DNA of 15,334 bases from an uncultured Tissierellia bacterium (lineage in GTDB: Bacteria; Bacillota; Clostridia; Tissierellales; Peptoniphilaceae): the NCBI GenBank assembly GCA_947278105.1, contig CAMYOR010000011.1:1-15334 (forward strand), in the 5' to 3' direction. The notes under the pieces are model-generated. The model saw only the letters and a program-made list of their open reading frames with translations, was not told the DNA's origin and ran no database searches. Position numbers and translations under genes: made by a program. Shown piece by piece: positions 6,764-12,316 of the stretch (the stretch's first letter is position 1; every line of letters begins with the position of its first letter).

Positions 6764-7474
6764 ATGGCAAAAAAAGGTAAAAAATATTTAGAGGCGGCCA
6801 AGCTGATCGATTCCCATAAAGACTACGATCTTAAAGAGGCGGTCGCATTATTAAAGAAAACGGCAACAGCGAAATTCGACGAAACCATTGAAGTCCATGC
6901 CCGTTTAGGGGTAGATTCCCGCCATGCGGACCAGCAGGTCCGCGGAACGGTCGTCCTTCCCAACGGGACTGGCAAAAAGGTCCGCGTTGCCGTATTCGCT
7001 AAGGGGGCCAAGGCCCAGGAAGCCCTGGACGCCGGCGCAGACTTTGCCGGAGAAGATTTAGTTGAAAAGGTGCAAAACGAGGGCTGGCTGGACTTTGATG
7101 TTGCCATCGCCACCCCGGATATGATGGGCCAGATCGGACGTTTGGGCCGGGTTCTCGGTCCCCGCGGCCTGATGCCCAACCCCAAGGCCGGCACGGTCAC
7201 TATGGACGTAGCCAATGCGGTCAAAGAAGTAAAAGCTGGTAAGGTGGAGTACCGGACCGACAAGCAGAACATCGTCCACGTTCTGGTCGGCAAGGCTTCC
7301 TTTACCGAAGAGCAGATTTACGAGAATCTGGCAACGATGATGGCCGCCCTGGTTCGGGCGAAGCCGGCATCGGCCAAGGGCAAGTACCTCAAATCCGTTT
7401 CCGTTGCCACTACCATGGGCCCTGGCATTTCTTTAGATACCAATGTCCTGATGGAACTGGGCCGAGCGAAATAG
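6764..7474 (+). CDS. rplA: 50S ribosomal protein L1 (uL1)
   Basis: A 236-residue protein of the L1 stalk, moving deacylated tRNA out of the E site and often repressing its own operon. The hallmark GPRGLMPNPKAGTVT is at about residues 131-145, and the N-terminal KKYLEAAKLID is typical. Length matches the family (about 230). AGGAGG is correctly spaced before the ATG. It is the last gene of the nusG-side transcript before a separate promoter for rplJL. Confidence 0.97.
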   Translation: MAKKGKKYLEAAKLIDSHKDYDLKEAVALLKKTATAKFDETIEVHARLGVDSRHADQQVRGTVVLPNGTGKKVRVAVFAKGAKAQEALDAGADFAGEDLVEKVQNEGWLDFDVAIATPDMMGQIGRLGRVLGPRGLMPNPKAGTVTMDVANAVKEVKAGKVEYRTDKQNIVHVLVGKASFTEEQIYENLATMMAALVRAKPASAKGKYLKSVSVATTMGPGISLDTNVLMELGRAK

Positions 7475-7495
7475 TCCGGAATCATTTGCAAAAAT

Positions 7496-7524
7496 TCAGC
7501 AATTCAGATATGATAAATACCTGG
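7496..7524 (+). promoter_or_regulatory. Promoter of rplJL
   Basis: TTGCAA (7496-7501), exactly 17 bases, then TATGAT (7519-7524). The start would be near 7531, giving an approximately 130-base leader before rplJ. Confidence 0.7.
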
Positions 7525-7530
7525 CTACCG

Positions 7531-7636
7531 AAGACCACAGGTGTGGGGCCCGTCCCTGCTTAATTTCCTGTCGAGGTGGAAGGAACAGACATTTTCCGTC
7601 TCCCTCTTTCTTCGGGATCAGGGAGACTTTTAATTT
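7531..7636 (+). promoter_or_regulatory. L10 leader with attenuator-type terminator
   Basis: The leader contains the elements known from ribosomal-protein L10 leaders: CCGAAGACCACAGGTG followed by CCTGTCGAGGTGGAAGGAACAGAC. In this class the L10(L12)4 complex binds the kink-turn-like structure and reduces expression of its own operon. Downstream, GTCTCCCT (7598-7605) pairs with AGGGAGAC (7620-7627) and is followed by TTTTAATTT, which fits a terminator hairpin ahead of rplJ. Regulation by attenuation is inferred from this arrangement. Confidence 0.75.
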
Positions 7637-7662
7637 ATGTAGCCGGGGGAGGTGAAAGACAT

Positions 7663-8211
7663 TTGAAGGAAGAAACCCTACAGAAAAAACAGGTGATCAT
7701 TGACGAAATCGCCGCGAAAATCCAGGGAGCCAAATCTCTGGCCATTGCCGAATACAAAGGCATCTCCGTCGCAGACGTCACCGAACTTCGCAACAAGTTC
7801 CGCGAGGGCGGAATCGACTACAAGATCTACAAAAACACCATGGTCGCCCGGGCTCTCGACCAGCTGGGAATCCAAGGCTTTGACGAGGTATTAAACGGAC
7901 CCAACGCCTTTATTTTCTCCAACGAAGACATGGTCCTAGGACCGAAAATCGCCGGCGACTTTGCCAAGGAACACGAAGACCAGTTCCAAATCAAGGCCGG
8001 TCTAATTGACGGGAAGATGATCAATAAAGAAGAAGTCATCGCCCTCTCCAAGCTCCCCAGCAAGGAAGTTTTGGTCAGCATGGTCCTGGGCGCCCTTCAG
8101 GCTCCCATTTCCGGTCTGGCTGCCGTCTGCAGCGCCGAAATTTCCAGCCTTCTCTATGCGCTTAAAGCCATTGAAGAAAAGCAGGGAGGCGGGGAAGATA
8201 CCGCCGCGTAA
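7663..8211 (+). CDS. rplJ: 50S ribosomal protein L10 (uL10)
   Basis: A 182-residue stalk-base protein that anchors L12 dimers. I start it at TTG 7663, seven bases after GGAGGTGA; the ATG at 7576 in the same frame lies inside the leader and would add 29 unrelated residues translated from the attenuator. Recognisable blocks are LAIAEYKGISVADVTELR and IYKNTMVARAL in the N-terminal rRNA/L11-binding domain; the C-terminal helix that holds L12 dimers ends in a Gly/Glu-rich tail. A TTG start is a common way to lower translation of an autoregulated gene. rplL follows after 61 bases. Confidence 0.95.
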   Translation: MKEETLQKKQVIIDEIAAKIQGAKSLAIAEYKGISVADVTELRNKFREGGIDYKIYKNTMVARALDQLGIQGFDEVLNGPNAFIFSNEDMVLGPKIAGDFAKEHEDQFQIKAGLIDGKMINKEEVIALSKLPSKEVLVSMVLGALQAPISGLAAVCSAEISSLLYALKAIEEKQGGGEDTAA

Positions 8212-8272
8212 AAAGCTCCCACCGCAAATTTGTTACTCAATATTCAAAATATATCCTTAGGAGGATCAATCC

Positions 8273-8707
8273 ATGACTGATGAAGCAGTAAAAGTTGAAG
8301 CAACCGAAGAAAAATGCCAGTGCTCTGAAAAAGTTCAGGGAATTGTTGAAGAAGTAAAGGCCCTGACCGTTCTGGAATTATCCGAACTGGTCCATGCCTT
8401 AGAAGATGAATTTGGCGTATCCGCTGCCGCTCCTGTCGCCGTTGCCGCTCCTGCCGCTGGCGCTGCCCCTGCCGCTGCTGCCGCTGCTGCAGAACAGACC
8501 GAATTTGACGTCATCCTCAAGTCCGCCGGCTCTGCCAAGATTCAGGTCATCAAGGTTGTCAAGACCCTGACCGGCCTGGGCCTCAAGGAAGCCAAGGCTC
8601 TGGTTGACGAAGCTCCAAAGCCAATCAAAGAAAAGGTCTCCAAAGACGAAGCCGACAAGATCAAAGAAGAAGTTGAGAAAGCCGGCGGCGAAGTCGAGAT
8701 CAAATAG
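8273..8707 (+). CDS. rplL: 50S ribosomal protein L7/L12 (bL12) with N-terminal extension
   Basis: A 144-residue stalk protein that recruits translational GTPases. The dimerisation domain (VKALTVLELSELVHALEDEFGVSA, about 28-51), an Ala/Pro hinge (about 51-74) and the C-terminal factor-binding domain with GLGLKEAKALVDEAPKPIKE are all present. Most bL12 proteins have 118-128 residues; the surplus is an acidic N-terminal segment of about 18 residues containing Cys-Gln-Cys (C15, C17). AGGAGG lies correctly before the ATG at 8273 and there is no alternative start before the dimerisation domain, so the extension looks genuine. A strong terminator follows at once; rpoB, the usual next gene, is absent. 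Confidence 0.95.
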   Translation: MTDEAVKVEATEEKCQCSEKVQGIVEEVKALTVLELSELVHALEDEFGVSAAAPVAVAAPAAGAAPAAAAAAAEQTEFDVILKSAGSAKIQVIKVVKTLTGLGLKEAKALVDEAPKPIKEKVSKDEADKIKEEVEKAGGEVEIK

Positions 8708-8727
8708 TTTCATTCAAATTTTCAGCG

Positions 8728-8765
8728 AAGGCCGGCAGGGAAGAACTTCCCTCGCCGGTCTTTTC
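8728..8765 (+). terminator. Terminator of rplJL
   Basis: The stem AAGGCCGGC-AGGGAAG pairs with its complement around an AA loop (one bulged C at 8753) and runs into TTTTCTT. It separates rplL from the downstream transporter gene. Confidence 0.85.
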
Positions 8766-8797
8766 TTAGGTTTTGGCTGGGCAGCGCTTTTTAAACC

Positions 8798-8905
8798 CGC
8801 TCCGTCCCTTTCATCGGTTTCGGCGGGCCCCTTTTAGCGCTCGCCGTCCTTTCACCGTTTTCGCCGGACCCCGGCAGCGCCGTTCCGCTCTTTCACCGAA
8901 CCATT
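8798..8905 (+). repeat. Three imperfect ~40-bp direct repeats upstream of the S-component gene
   Basis: Units begin with CGC at 8798, 8838 and 8878, each containing a CTTTCA(C/T)CG core (TTTCA at 8809, 8850, 8891). The third is truncated where the ribosome-binding site begins. Similarity is moderate and the function unknown; no riboswitch is recognisable here. Confidence 0.5.
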
Positions 8906-8920
8906 CCCCAGGAGAATACC

Positions 8921-9580
8921 ATGCAAAACCACGAAAAAATGAATGCAAAAAAAATCGCCATCATCGGGGTCCTGTCCGCCATCGCACTGGTCCTGGTCGC
9001 CTTTATTCGAATCCCGATTGTTCTCTTTCTAAGCTATGAACCCAAAGACGTGGCCATTATGCTGGGCGGCCTGATTTTTGGCCCCATGACAGCCTTTGCC
9101 GTCTCCGTCATCTCCTCGACCCTGGAAATGTTCCTTCTCAGCAACACCGGCATCGTCGGCTGGTTTATGAATGTCCTTTCCACCGTCGCCTTTACCTGTA
9201 CTGCCTCCTACATCTACAAGAAAAAGCGGACCATGAAAGGGGCCATCATTGGCCTTTTGACGGGCTGGTTCCTGATGATCCTGGTCATGCTCCTCTGGAA
9301 CTACATCATCACCCCCCTTTACATGAAGATTCCCCGGGAGGCCGTCATAAAGCTCCTTCCCACGGCCATCCTCCCCTTTAACCTCTTTAAAGGCGGCATT
9401 AATGTCGCTTTAACCCTGCTACTTTATAAACCGGTCATCACCGCTCTGAGAAAAAAGCAGATCGTTGCGGCTTCTTCTTCCACGGACCATGGCAAGGATT
9501 CCCTCGGAGTTATCGTCATTTCCGCAATCCTGATTCTCAGCTCCGTCCTCTTGATCCTCGCCGTCAACGGAAAAATATAG
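8921..9580 (+). CDS. ECF transporter substrate-binding S component, RibU/FmnP-like
   Basis: A 219-residue integral membrane protein with AGGAG seven bases before its ATG. Features shared with riboflavin S components of the RibU/FmnP type, as I know them: LSYEPKDVAIMLGGLIFGP after the first helix, GWFMNVLSTVAF in the middle, WNYIITPLYM and the LPFN-x-x-KG motif (ILPFNLFKGG) before helix 6. It would bind a vitamin outside the cell and pass it through a shared EcfT/EcfA module encoded elsewhere. Odd features: no FMN riboswitch precedes it, and after the usual six helices a linker (SSSTDHGKDS) leads to one more hydrophobic helix at 195-215. The family call is good; riboflavin as substrate is likely but not proven. 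Confidence 0.8.
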   Translation: MQNHEKMNAKKIAIIGVLSAIALVLVAFIRIPIVLFLSYEPKDVAIMLGGLIFGPMTAFAVSVISSTLEMFLLSNTGIVGWFMNVLSTVAFTCTASYIYKKKRTMKGAIIGLLTGWFLMILVMLLWNYIITPLYMKIPREAVIKLLPTAILPFNLFKGGINVALTLLLYKPVITALRKKQIVAASSSTDHGKDSLGVIVISAILILSSVLLILAVNGKI

Positions 9581-9598
9581 AATTTTCTCCTTTCCGGT

Positions 9599-9627
9599 TT
9601 GCAGGATTCCTTCTCCTGTTTTATAAT
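9599..9627 (+). promoter_or_regulatory. Promoter of tRNA-Val
   Basis: TTGCAG (9599-9604), 17-base spacer, perfect TATAAT (9622-9627). The start would be near 9634, at the foot of a small hairpin (CCCTGAA/TTCAGGG, 9636-9662) in the tRNA precursor. Confidence 0.75.
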
Positions 9628-9668
9628 CTTCTTATCCCTGAAAGCTCCTTTCCCCTTCAGGGAAATTA

Positions 9669-9742
9669 GGAAAATTAGCTCAGTTGGTTAGAGCACCACG
9701 TTCACATCGTGGGGGTCCAGGGTTCGAGTCCCTGATTTTCCA
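9669..9742 (+). tRNA. tRNA-Val, anticodon CAC
   Basis: A 74-base cloverleaf. The acceptor stem GGAAAAT pairs fully with ATTTTCC, the D arm is GCTC/GAGC, the anticodon stem CCACG/CGTGG encloses TTCACAT (anticodon CAC, reading GTG), and the T arm is CAGGG-TTCGAGT-CCCTG. Discriminator A; the CCA end is not encoded. Monocistronic with its own promoter and terminator. Confidence 0.95.
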
Positions 9743-9751
9743 AAATTACTG

Positions 9752-9797
9752 GGCCGGTGTCCGAACGAGCCATTCGTTCGGGCACCGGCCTTCTTTT
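9752..9797 (+). terminator. Terminator of tRNA-Val
   Basis: GGCCGGTG-T-CCGAACGA pairs with TCGTTCGG-G-CACCGGCC (one T/G opposition) around a GCCAT loop and is followed by TTCTTTT. Confidence 0.85.
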
Positions 9798-9798
9798 C

Positions 9799-9816
9799 GC
9801 CCGCCCATGGGCGGGC
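9799..9816. repeat. Perfect 18-bp GC palindrome
   Basis: GCCCGCCCATGGGCGGGC reads the same on both strands and directly follows the tRNA-Val terminator, at the left border of the hairpin array. Confidence 0.8.
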
Positions 9817-9840
9817 TGATGAAGATTGGCTATAAACACT

Positions 9841-10211
9841 GTTAAAAACTTATCAAAAATTCCCTCCCGCTCCACCCCAAACCCCGAAAAGTGGTATTTA
9901 GGGTGGAACCCCCACTCCACCCTAAATCCGCAAAAAGGCCAATTGGGGTGGAGGAAAAGACGAAATTTCGTTAAATATTTATCAAAAATACCGCTCAATT
10001 CCATCCTAAACCTCGAGAAGTGCCATTTAGGGTGGAATTCTCATTCCACCCTAAACCCTCGAAAAGGCCGTTTGGGGTGGAACAAATGAGGAACATCGTC
10101 AAAAATTTATCAAAAAATCGCCTTTTATTCCACCCCAAACTGCGAAAAGTGCCATTTGGGGTGGTATCTACATTCCACCCTAAATCCCTGAAAACGCTGA
10201 TTGGGGTGGAG
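9841..10211. repeat. Tandem array of three ~128-bp units, each with two large hairpins
   Basis: Three units are marked by the word TTATCAAAAA at 9850, 9979 and 10107 (spacing 129 and 128). Each is followed by two hairpins of about 37-43 bases: 9871-9907, 9915-9953, 9997-10039, 10044-10082, 10128-10166 and 10173-10211. All six have arms of the type TTCCACCC(C/T)AAA and TTT(A/G)GGGTGGAA, with loops of about 15 bases around a (C/T)G(A/C)(A/G)AA core. First hairpins of a unit tend to end the loop in GTGCCA, second ones in GGCC or similar, so the two-hairpin unit is what was amplified. The base pairs are kept while sequence varies (C-C-C-C with G-G-G-G, C-C-C-T with A-G-G-G or G-T). I see no gene inside; the short open frames on both strands are repeat products. 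Confidence 0.9.
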
Positions 10212-10233
10212 TGGAAGCTTTTTTCAAAAGGAA

Positions 10234-10271
10234 GCCCGCCGGAGGGCCCGCCCTCGGGCCCTCCGGCGGGC
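10234..10271. repeat. Perfect 17-bp GC-rich hairpin
   Basis: A 17-base arm starting GCCCGCCGGAGGG is followed by a CCCT loop and its exact complement. No T run follows on either strand, so it is not an ordinary terminator. It closes the right side of the hairpin array. Confidence 0.85.
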
Positions 10272-10281
10272 AAGTAAAACC

Positions 10282-10533
10282 GCTTTGCCTCCGGTCCCGC
10301 TGGCGGGCCCTTCGGCAAAGCTTTGTTTCAGAAGGAGCCGCCCGTGGGCGGCGTTTTCCCCGGCTCGGCCCCTCCAGGGGCCCAATATAGCGTTAAATAT
10401 TAACGATTATTCCCGCCCCATACTCTGGGGTGGCCTCGCCGGGCTCTCTGCGATACCAACTCCGTCCCGGCCGCTGGCCGGGACTCCTTATCCTCACCCC
10501 GCTTGCCAGCTTGCTTATTCGCCGCCAGGCGGC
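10282..10533. repeat. Cluster of further GC-rich palindromes
   Basis: In this stretch I find GCTTTGCC/GGCAAAGC (10282-10321, with an inner CCCG/CGGG), GCCGCC/GGCGGC (10337-10352, followed by GTTTT), GTCCCGGCC-GCT-GGCCGGGAC (10464-10484) and GCCGCC-A-GGCGGC (10521-10533). The second could be a plus-strand terminator, but no plus-strand gene precedes it. I see no credible coding sequence between 9743 and 10689. Confidence 0.7.
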
Positions 10534-10556
10534 TACTCCGCTCCCACCGCCCCTCC

Positions 10557-10586
10557 AAAAAAGGACCCGGTCCAAAGACCGGGTCC
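10557..10586 (-). terminator. Terminator of thiolase 1
   Basis: On the minus strand GGACCCGGTC-TTTG-GACCGGGTCC is a perfect 10-bp stem followed by six T. It lies 104 bases beyond the thiolase stop, leaving a 3' untranslated stretch that contains the 10-bp repeats. Confidence 0.9.
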
Positions 10587-10602
10587 CCTTCATTTGAAAT
10601 TT

Positions 10603-10688
10603 TCCGAAACCTTCCGAAGCATTCCGGAACCCTCCGAAAACTCCGAAACCCTCCGAAACCTTCCGAAAATTTTCGCTCTTCTTCCGAA
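10603..10688 (-). repeat. 10-bp phased repeat in the 3' untranslated region of thiolase 1
   Basis: On the plus strand the word TCCGAA (once TCCGGAA) begins at 10603, 10613, 10623, 10633, 10642, 10652, 10662 and 10683: seven copies at 9-10 base spacing plus one outlier two periods away. The fuller consensus is TCCGAAACC(C/T). In the mRNA it reads GGTTTCGGA repeatedly, between the stop codon and the terminator hairpin. Confidence 0.85.
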
Positions 10689-10689
10689 A

Positions 10690-11886
10690 TTAGTCTTCTA
10701 CCTTCGTCACCAGCGTAGCGCAGCCCATGCCGCCGCCGATACAGAGGGTCGCCAGGCCCTTCTTCGCCTCGGGGCGCTTGAGCATTTCATAAATCAGGGT
10801 CGTGAGAATCCGGCAACCCGAAGCGCCAACCGGGTGGCCCAGGGCGATGGCGCCGCCGTTGACATTGACGATATCCGGATTAAAGCCCAAATCCTTAATA
10901 ACTGCGACCGACTGAGTTGCGAACGCTTCATTCGCCTCCACCAGGTCCAGATCTTCTACCTTAAAGCCAACCTTGTCCATGAGCTTGCGGGTCGCAGCGA
11001 TGGGGCCGATTCCCATGATCTCAGGAGGAACGCCGGCAAGAACGCCTTCTTCCCAGTAAACCTGTCCCTTGACGCCCAGCTCCTTGGCCTTTTCTTCACT
11101 GATAACGACGATGGCCGAAGCCGCATCATTAATCGAGGAAGCATTGCCCGCCGTAACGACGCCCCCGTCCTTCTTAAAGGCCGGGCCTAATTTTGCCAGA
11201 GTTTCCATATTCTGACCATGGCGGATGCCCTCATCAGAATCGACAACGGTGACCTTGCCATGTTTTCCAGGAATTTCGACCGGGACGATTTCATCCTTAA
11301 AACGGCCGGAAACCTGAGCGGCCTCTGCCTTGTTATGGCTCTTCATCGCAAATTCATCCAGCTCTTCCCGGGTCAGTCCATATTTTTCCGCAACGTTTTC
11401 CGCCGTGATGCCCATGTGATAATTGTTGAAAGCATCCCAGAGACCGTCGTTAACCATGCAGTCGACCATGGTCGCATTGCCCAGACGGTAGCCGAACCGG
11501 CCCTTGGTCAAGGCATAGGGAGCCCTGGACATATTTTCGCATCCGCCGGCCACGACAATATCACAGTCCCCATCACGGACCAGACGGGCAGCCATGTTCA
11601 CAGCCTCAAGACCCGATCCGCAGACGATATTGATCGTCATCGCCGGAGTGGTGTAAGGAATGCCGGCGTTCATCGAAGCCTGACGGGCAACGTTTTGGCC
11701 CTGAGCCGCCTGAAGGACGCAGCCCATGTAAACCATGTCCACCTTATCGGCAGGAACCCCGGCCCGCTTTAAAGCTTCGCGAATTACGATTTCACCCAGT
11801 TTGGCGGCAGGAACATCCTTGAACTGTCCGCCCATTTTGCCGATCGCGGTACGAACGGCGCCAGCAAGCATAACTTTTCTTGTCAT
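10690..11886 (-). CDS. thl: Acetyl-CoA C-acetyltransferase (thiolase 1)
   Basis: A 398-residue thiolase, started at the ATG 11886 because AAGGAG lies just before it; the in-frame ATG at 11931 lies inside the upstream repeat array and lacks such a site. The enzyme condenses two acetyl-CoA to acetoacetyl-CoA, or the reverse. The three active-site blocks are present: Cys89 in NIVCGSGLEAVN, His351 in NVNGGAIALGHPVGASG and Cys382 in LCIGGGMG. Normal length for the biosynthetic-type tetramer. It is transcribed alone, divergently from the CoA-transferase, with five tandem 17-bp repeats in its upstream region and an unusual repetitive 3' untranslated region. Leucine is mostly CTG/CTC with few TTA, in contrast to thiolase 2. 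Chain-length preference cannot be told from the sequence. Confidence 0.95.
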   Translation of the reverse strand: MTRKVMLAGAVRTAIGKMGGQFKDVPAAKLGEIVIREALKRAGVPADKVDMVYMGCVLQAAQGQNVARQASMNAGIPYTTPAMTINIVCGSGLEAVNMAARLVRDGDCDIVVAGGCENMSRAPYALTKGRFGYRLGNATMVDCMVNDGLWDAFNNYHMGITAENVAEKYGLTREELDEFAMKSHNKAEAAQVSGRFKDEIVPVEIPGKHGKVTVVDSDEGIRHGQNMETLAKLGPAFKKDGGVVTAGNASSINDAASAIVVISEEKAKELGVKGQVYWEEGVLAGVPPEIMGIGPIAATRKLMDKVGFKVEDLDLVEANEAFATQSVAVIKDLGFNPDIVNVNGGAIALGHPVGASGCRILTTLIYEMLKRPEAKKGLATLCIGGGMGCATLVTKVED

Positions 11887-11913
11887 TGATTTCTCCTTGT
11901 TCGAAGTTTTGAT

Positions 11914-11997
11914 TTCAGCTGTGATCAACATTCAGCCATGGGCAACATTAGCCATGGTTATGATTCAGCCATGATCAAATTTCAGCCGTGATCAACA
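11914..11997 (-). repeat. Five tandem 17-bp repeats upstream of thiolase 1
   Basis: Copies at 11914-11930, 11931-11947, 11948-11963 (16 bases), 11964-11980 and 11981-11997 follow the plus-strand consensus TTCAGCCATGATCAACA. Several copies contain the palindromes TGATCA or CCATGG. The array begins 28 bases before the thiolase ATG, just upstream of its ribosome-binding site, and so lies in the leader or promoter. It may serve as a repeated operator. Confidence 0.9.
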
Positions 11998-12183
11998 AGA
12001 AAAGGGGGGCCGCCTAAGGCCGCCTAAAATCCAGACCAGTCTAACCTGGGAAAAGCCCTCCTCAATCCAATCGATACGCTTTTTAGTTTATACCCAAACG
12101 GGGAATTTGCCCAGAAAGTTTGCCAAATTTTTAGCAATTTTTGCCCCCAAGCCGCTCCCTATTTTTTTTGCGCAGTCCCTAAA
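11998..12183. other. Divergent spacer between thiolase 1 and the CoA-transferase
   Basis: Together with the 17-bp repeats and the CoA-transferase leader this makes a 430-bp gene-free interval. It holds an exact 10-bp tandem duplication (GGCCGCCTAA at 12008-12017 and 12018-12027), a minus-strand TATAAA (about 12090) that might be the thiolase -10 box but lacks a good -35, and an AT-rich stretch with several TTTGCC words. Nothing coding. Confidence 0.5.
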
Positions 12184-12194
12184 TATGATATATT
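12184..12194 (+). promoter_or_regulatory. Probable -10 region of the CoA-transferase promoter
   Basis: TATGAT (12184-12189) overlaps TATATT (12189-12194) about 125 bases before the start codon. No convincing -35 box precedes either; a run of eight T followed by GCGCA (12162-12174) occupies that position, resembling the T9-GCGCA in the thioesterase promoter. Confidence 0.35.
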
Positions 12195-12316
12195 AATGGT
12201 GGCGAAAAAAGCGAGAGGAAGAGGCCGTTCGGTTGGAGATTGATAGAAAATTATCAGATCAAGGAATCGTCAATCGGAAAAGGTTTTCACTCTCCATGAA
12301 TCATTGAGGAGGATCT

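Noticed and set aside
7576..7662. Longer rplJ starting at ATG 7576
   Set aside because: The extra 29 residues are encoded by the L10 leader and attenuator; TTG 7663 has the proper ribosome-binding site and gives a normal L10 N-terminus.
8766..8920. FMN riboswitch before the RibU-like gene
   Set aside because: The conserved purine-rich FMN aptamer segments are not found; the region is a pyrimidine-rich imperfect repeat.
3440..9742. Integrated element using a tRNA gene as attachment site
   Set aside because: No integrase gene and no duplicated tRNA 3' end were found in the window.
9841..10211. CRISPR array
   Set aside because: Repeats are imperfect, themselves palindromic, and the intervening A/T-rich segments are also repeated rather than unique; no cas gene is present.
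9702..10318. Several 85-107 codon frames on both strands with repeated GLGWN / FHPK / GVE peptides
   Set aside because: They are translations of the hairpin array itself and overlap a tRNA gene; the repeat length is not a multiple of three and frames shift between units. Databases may contain such peptides as spurious hypothetical proteins.
10391..10405. Rex-type operator (CGTTAA-ATA-TTAACG)
   Set aside because: Half-sites resemble Rex sites but the spacing is one base short, and the site is far from any promoter, about 1.5 kb from the thiolase start.
10201..11190. 329-codon open frame on the plus strand
   Set aside because: It runs from the palindrome cluster into the antisense of thiolase 1; composition is low-complexity Pro/Ala/Ser and there is no ribosome-binding site.
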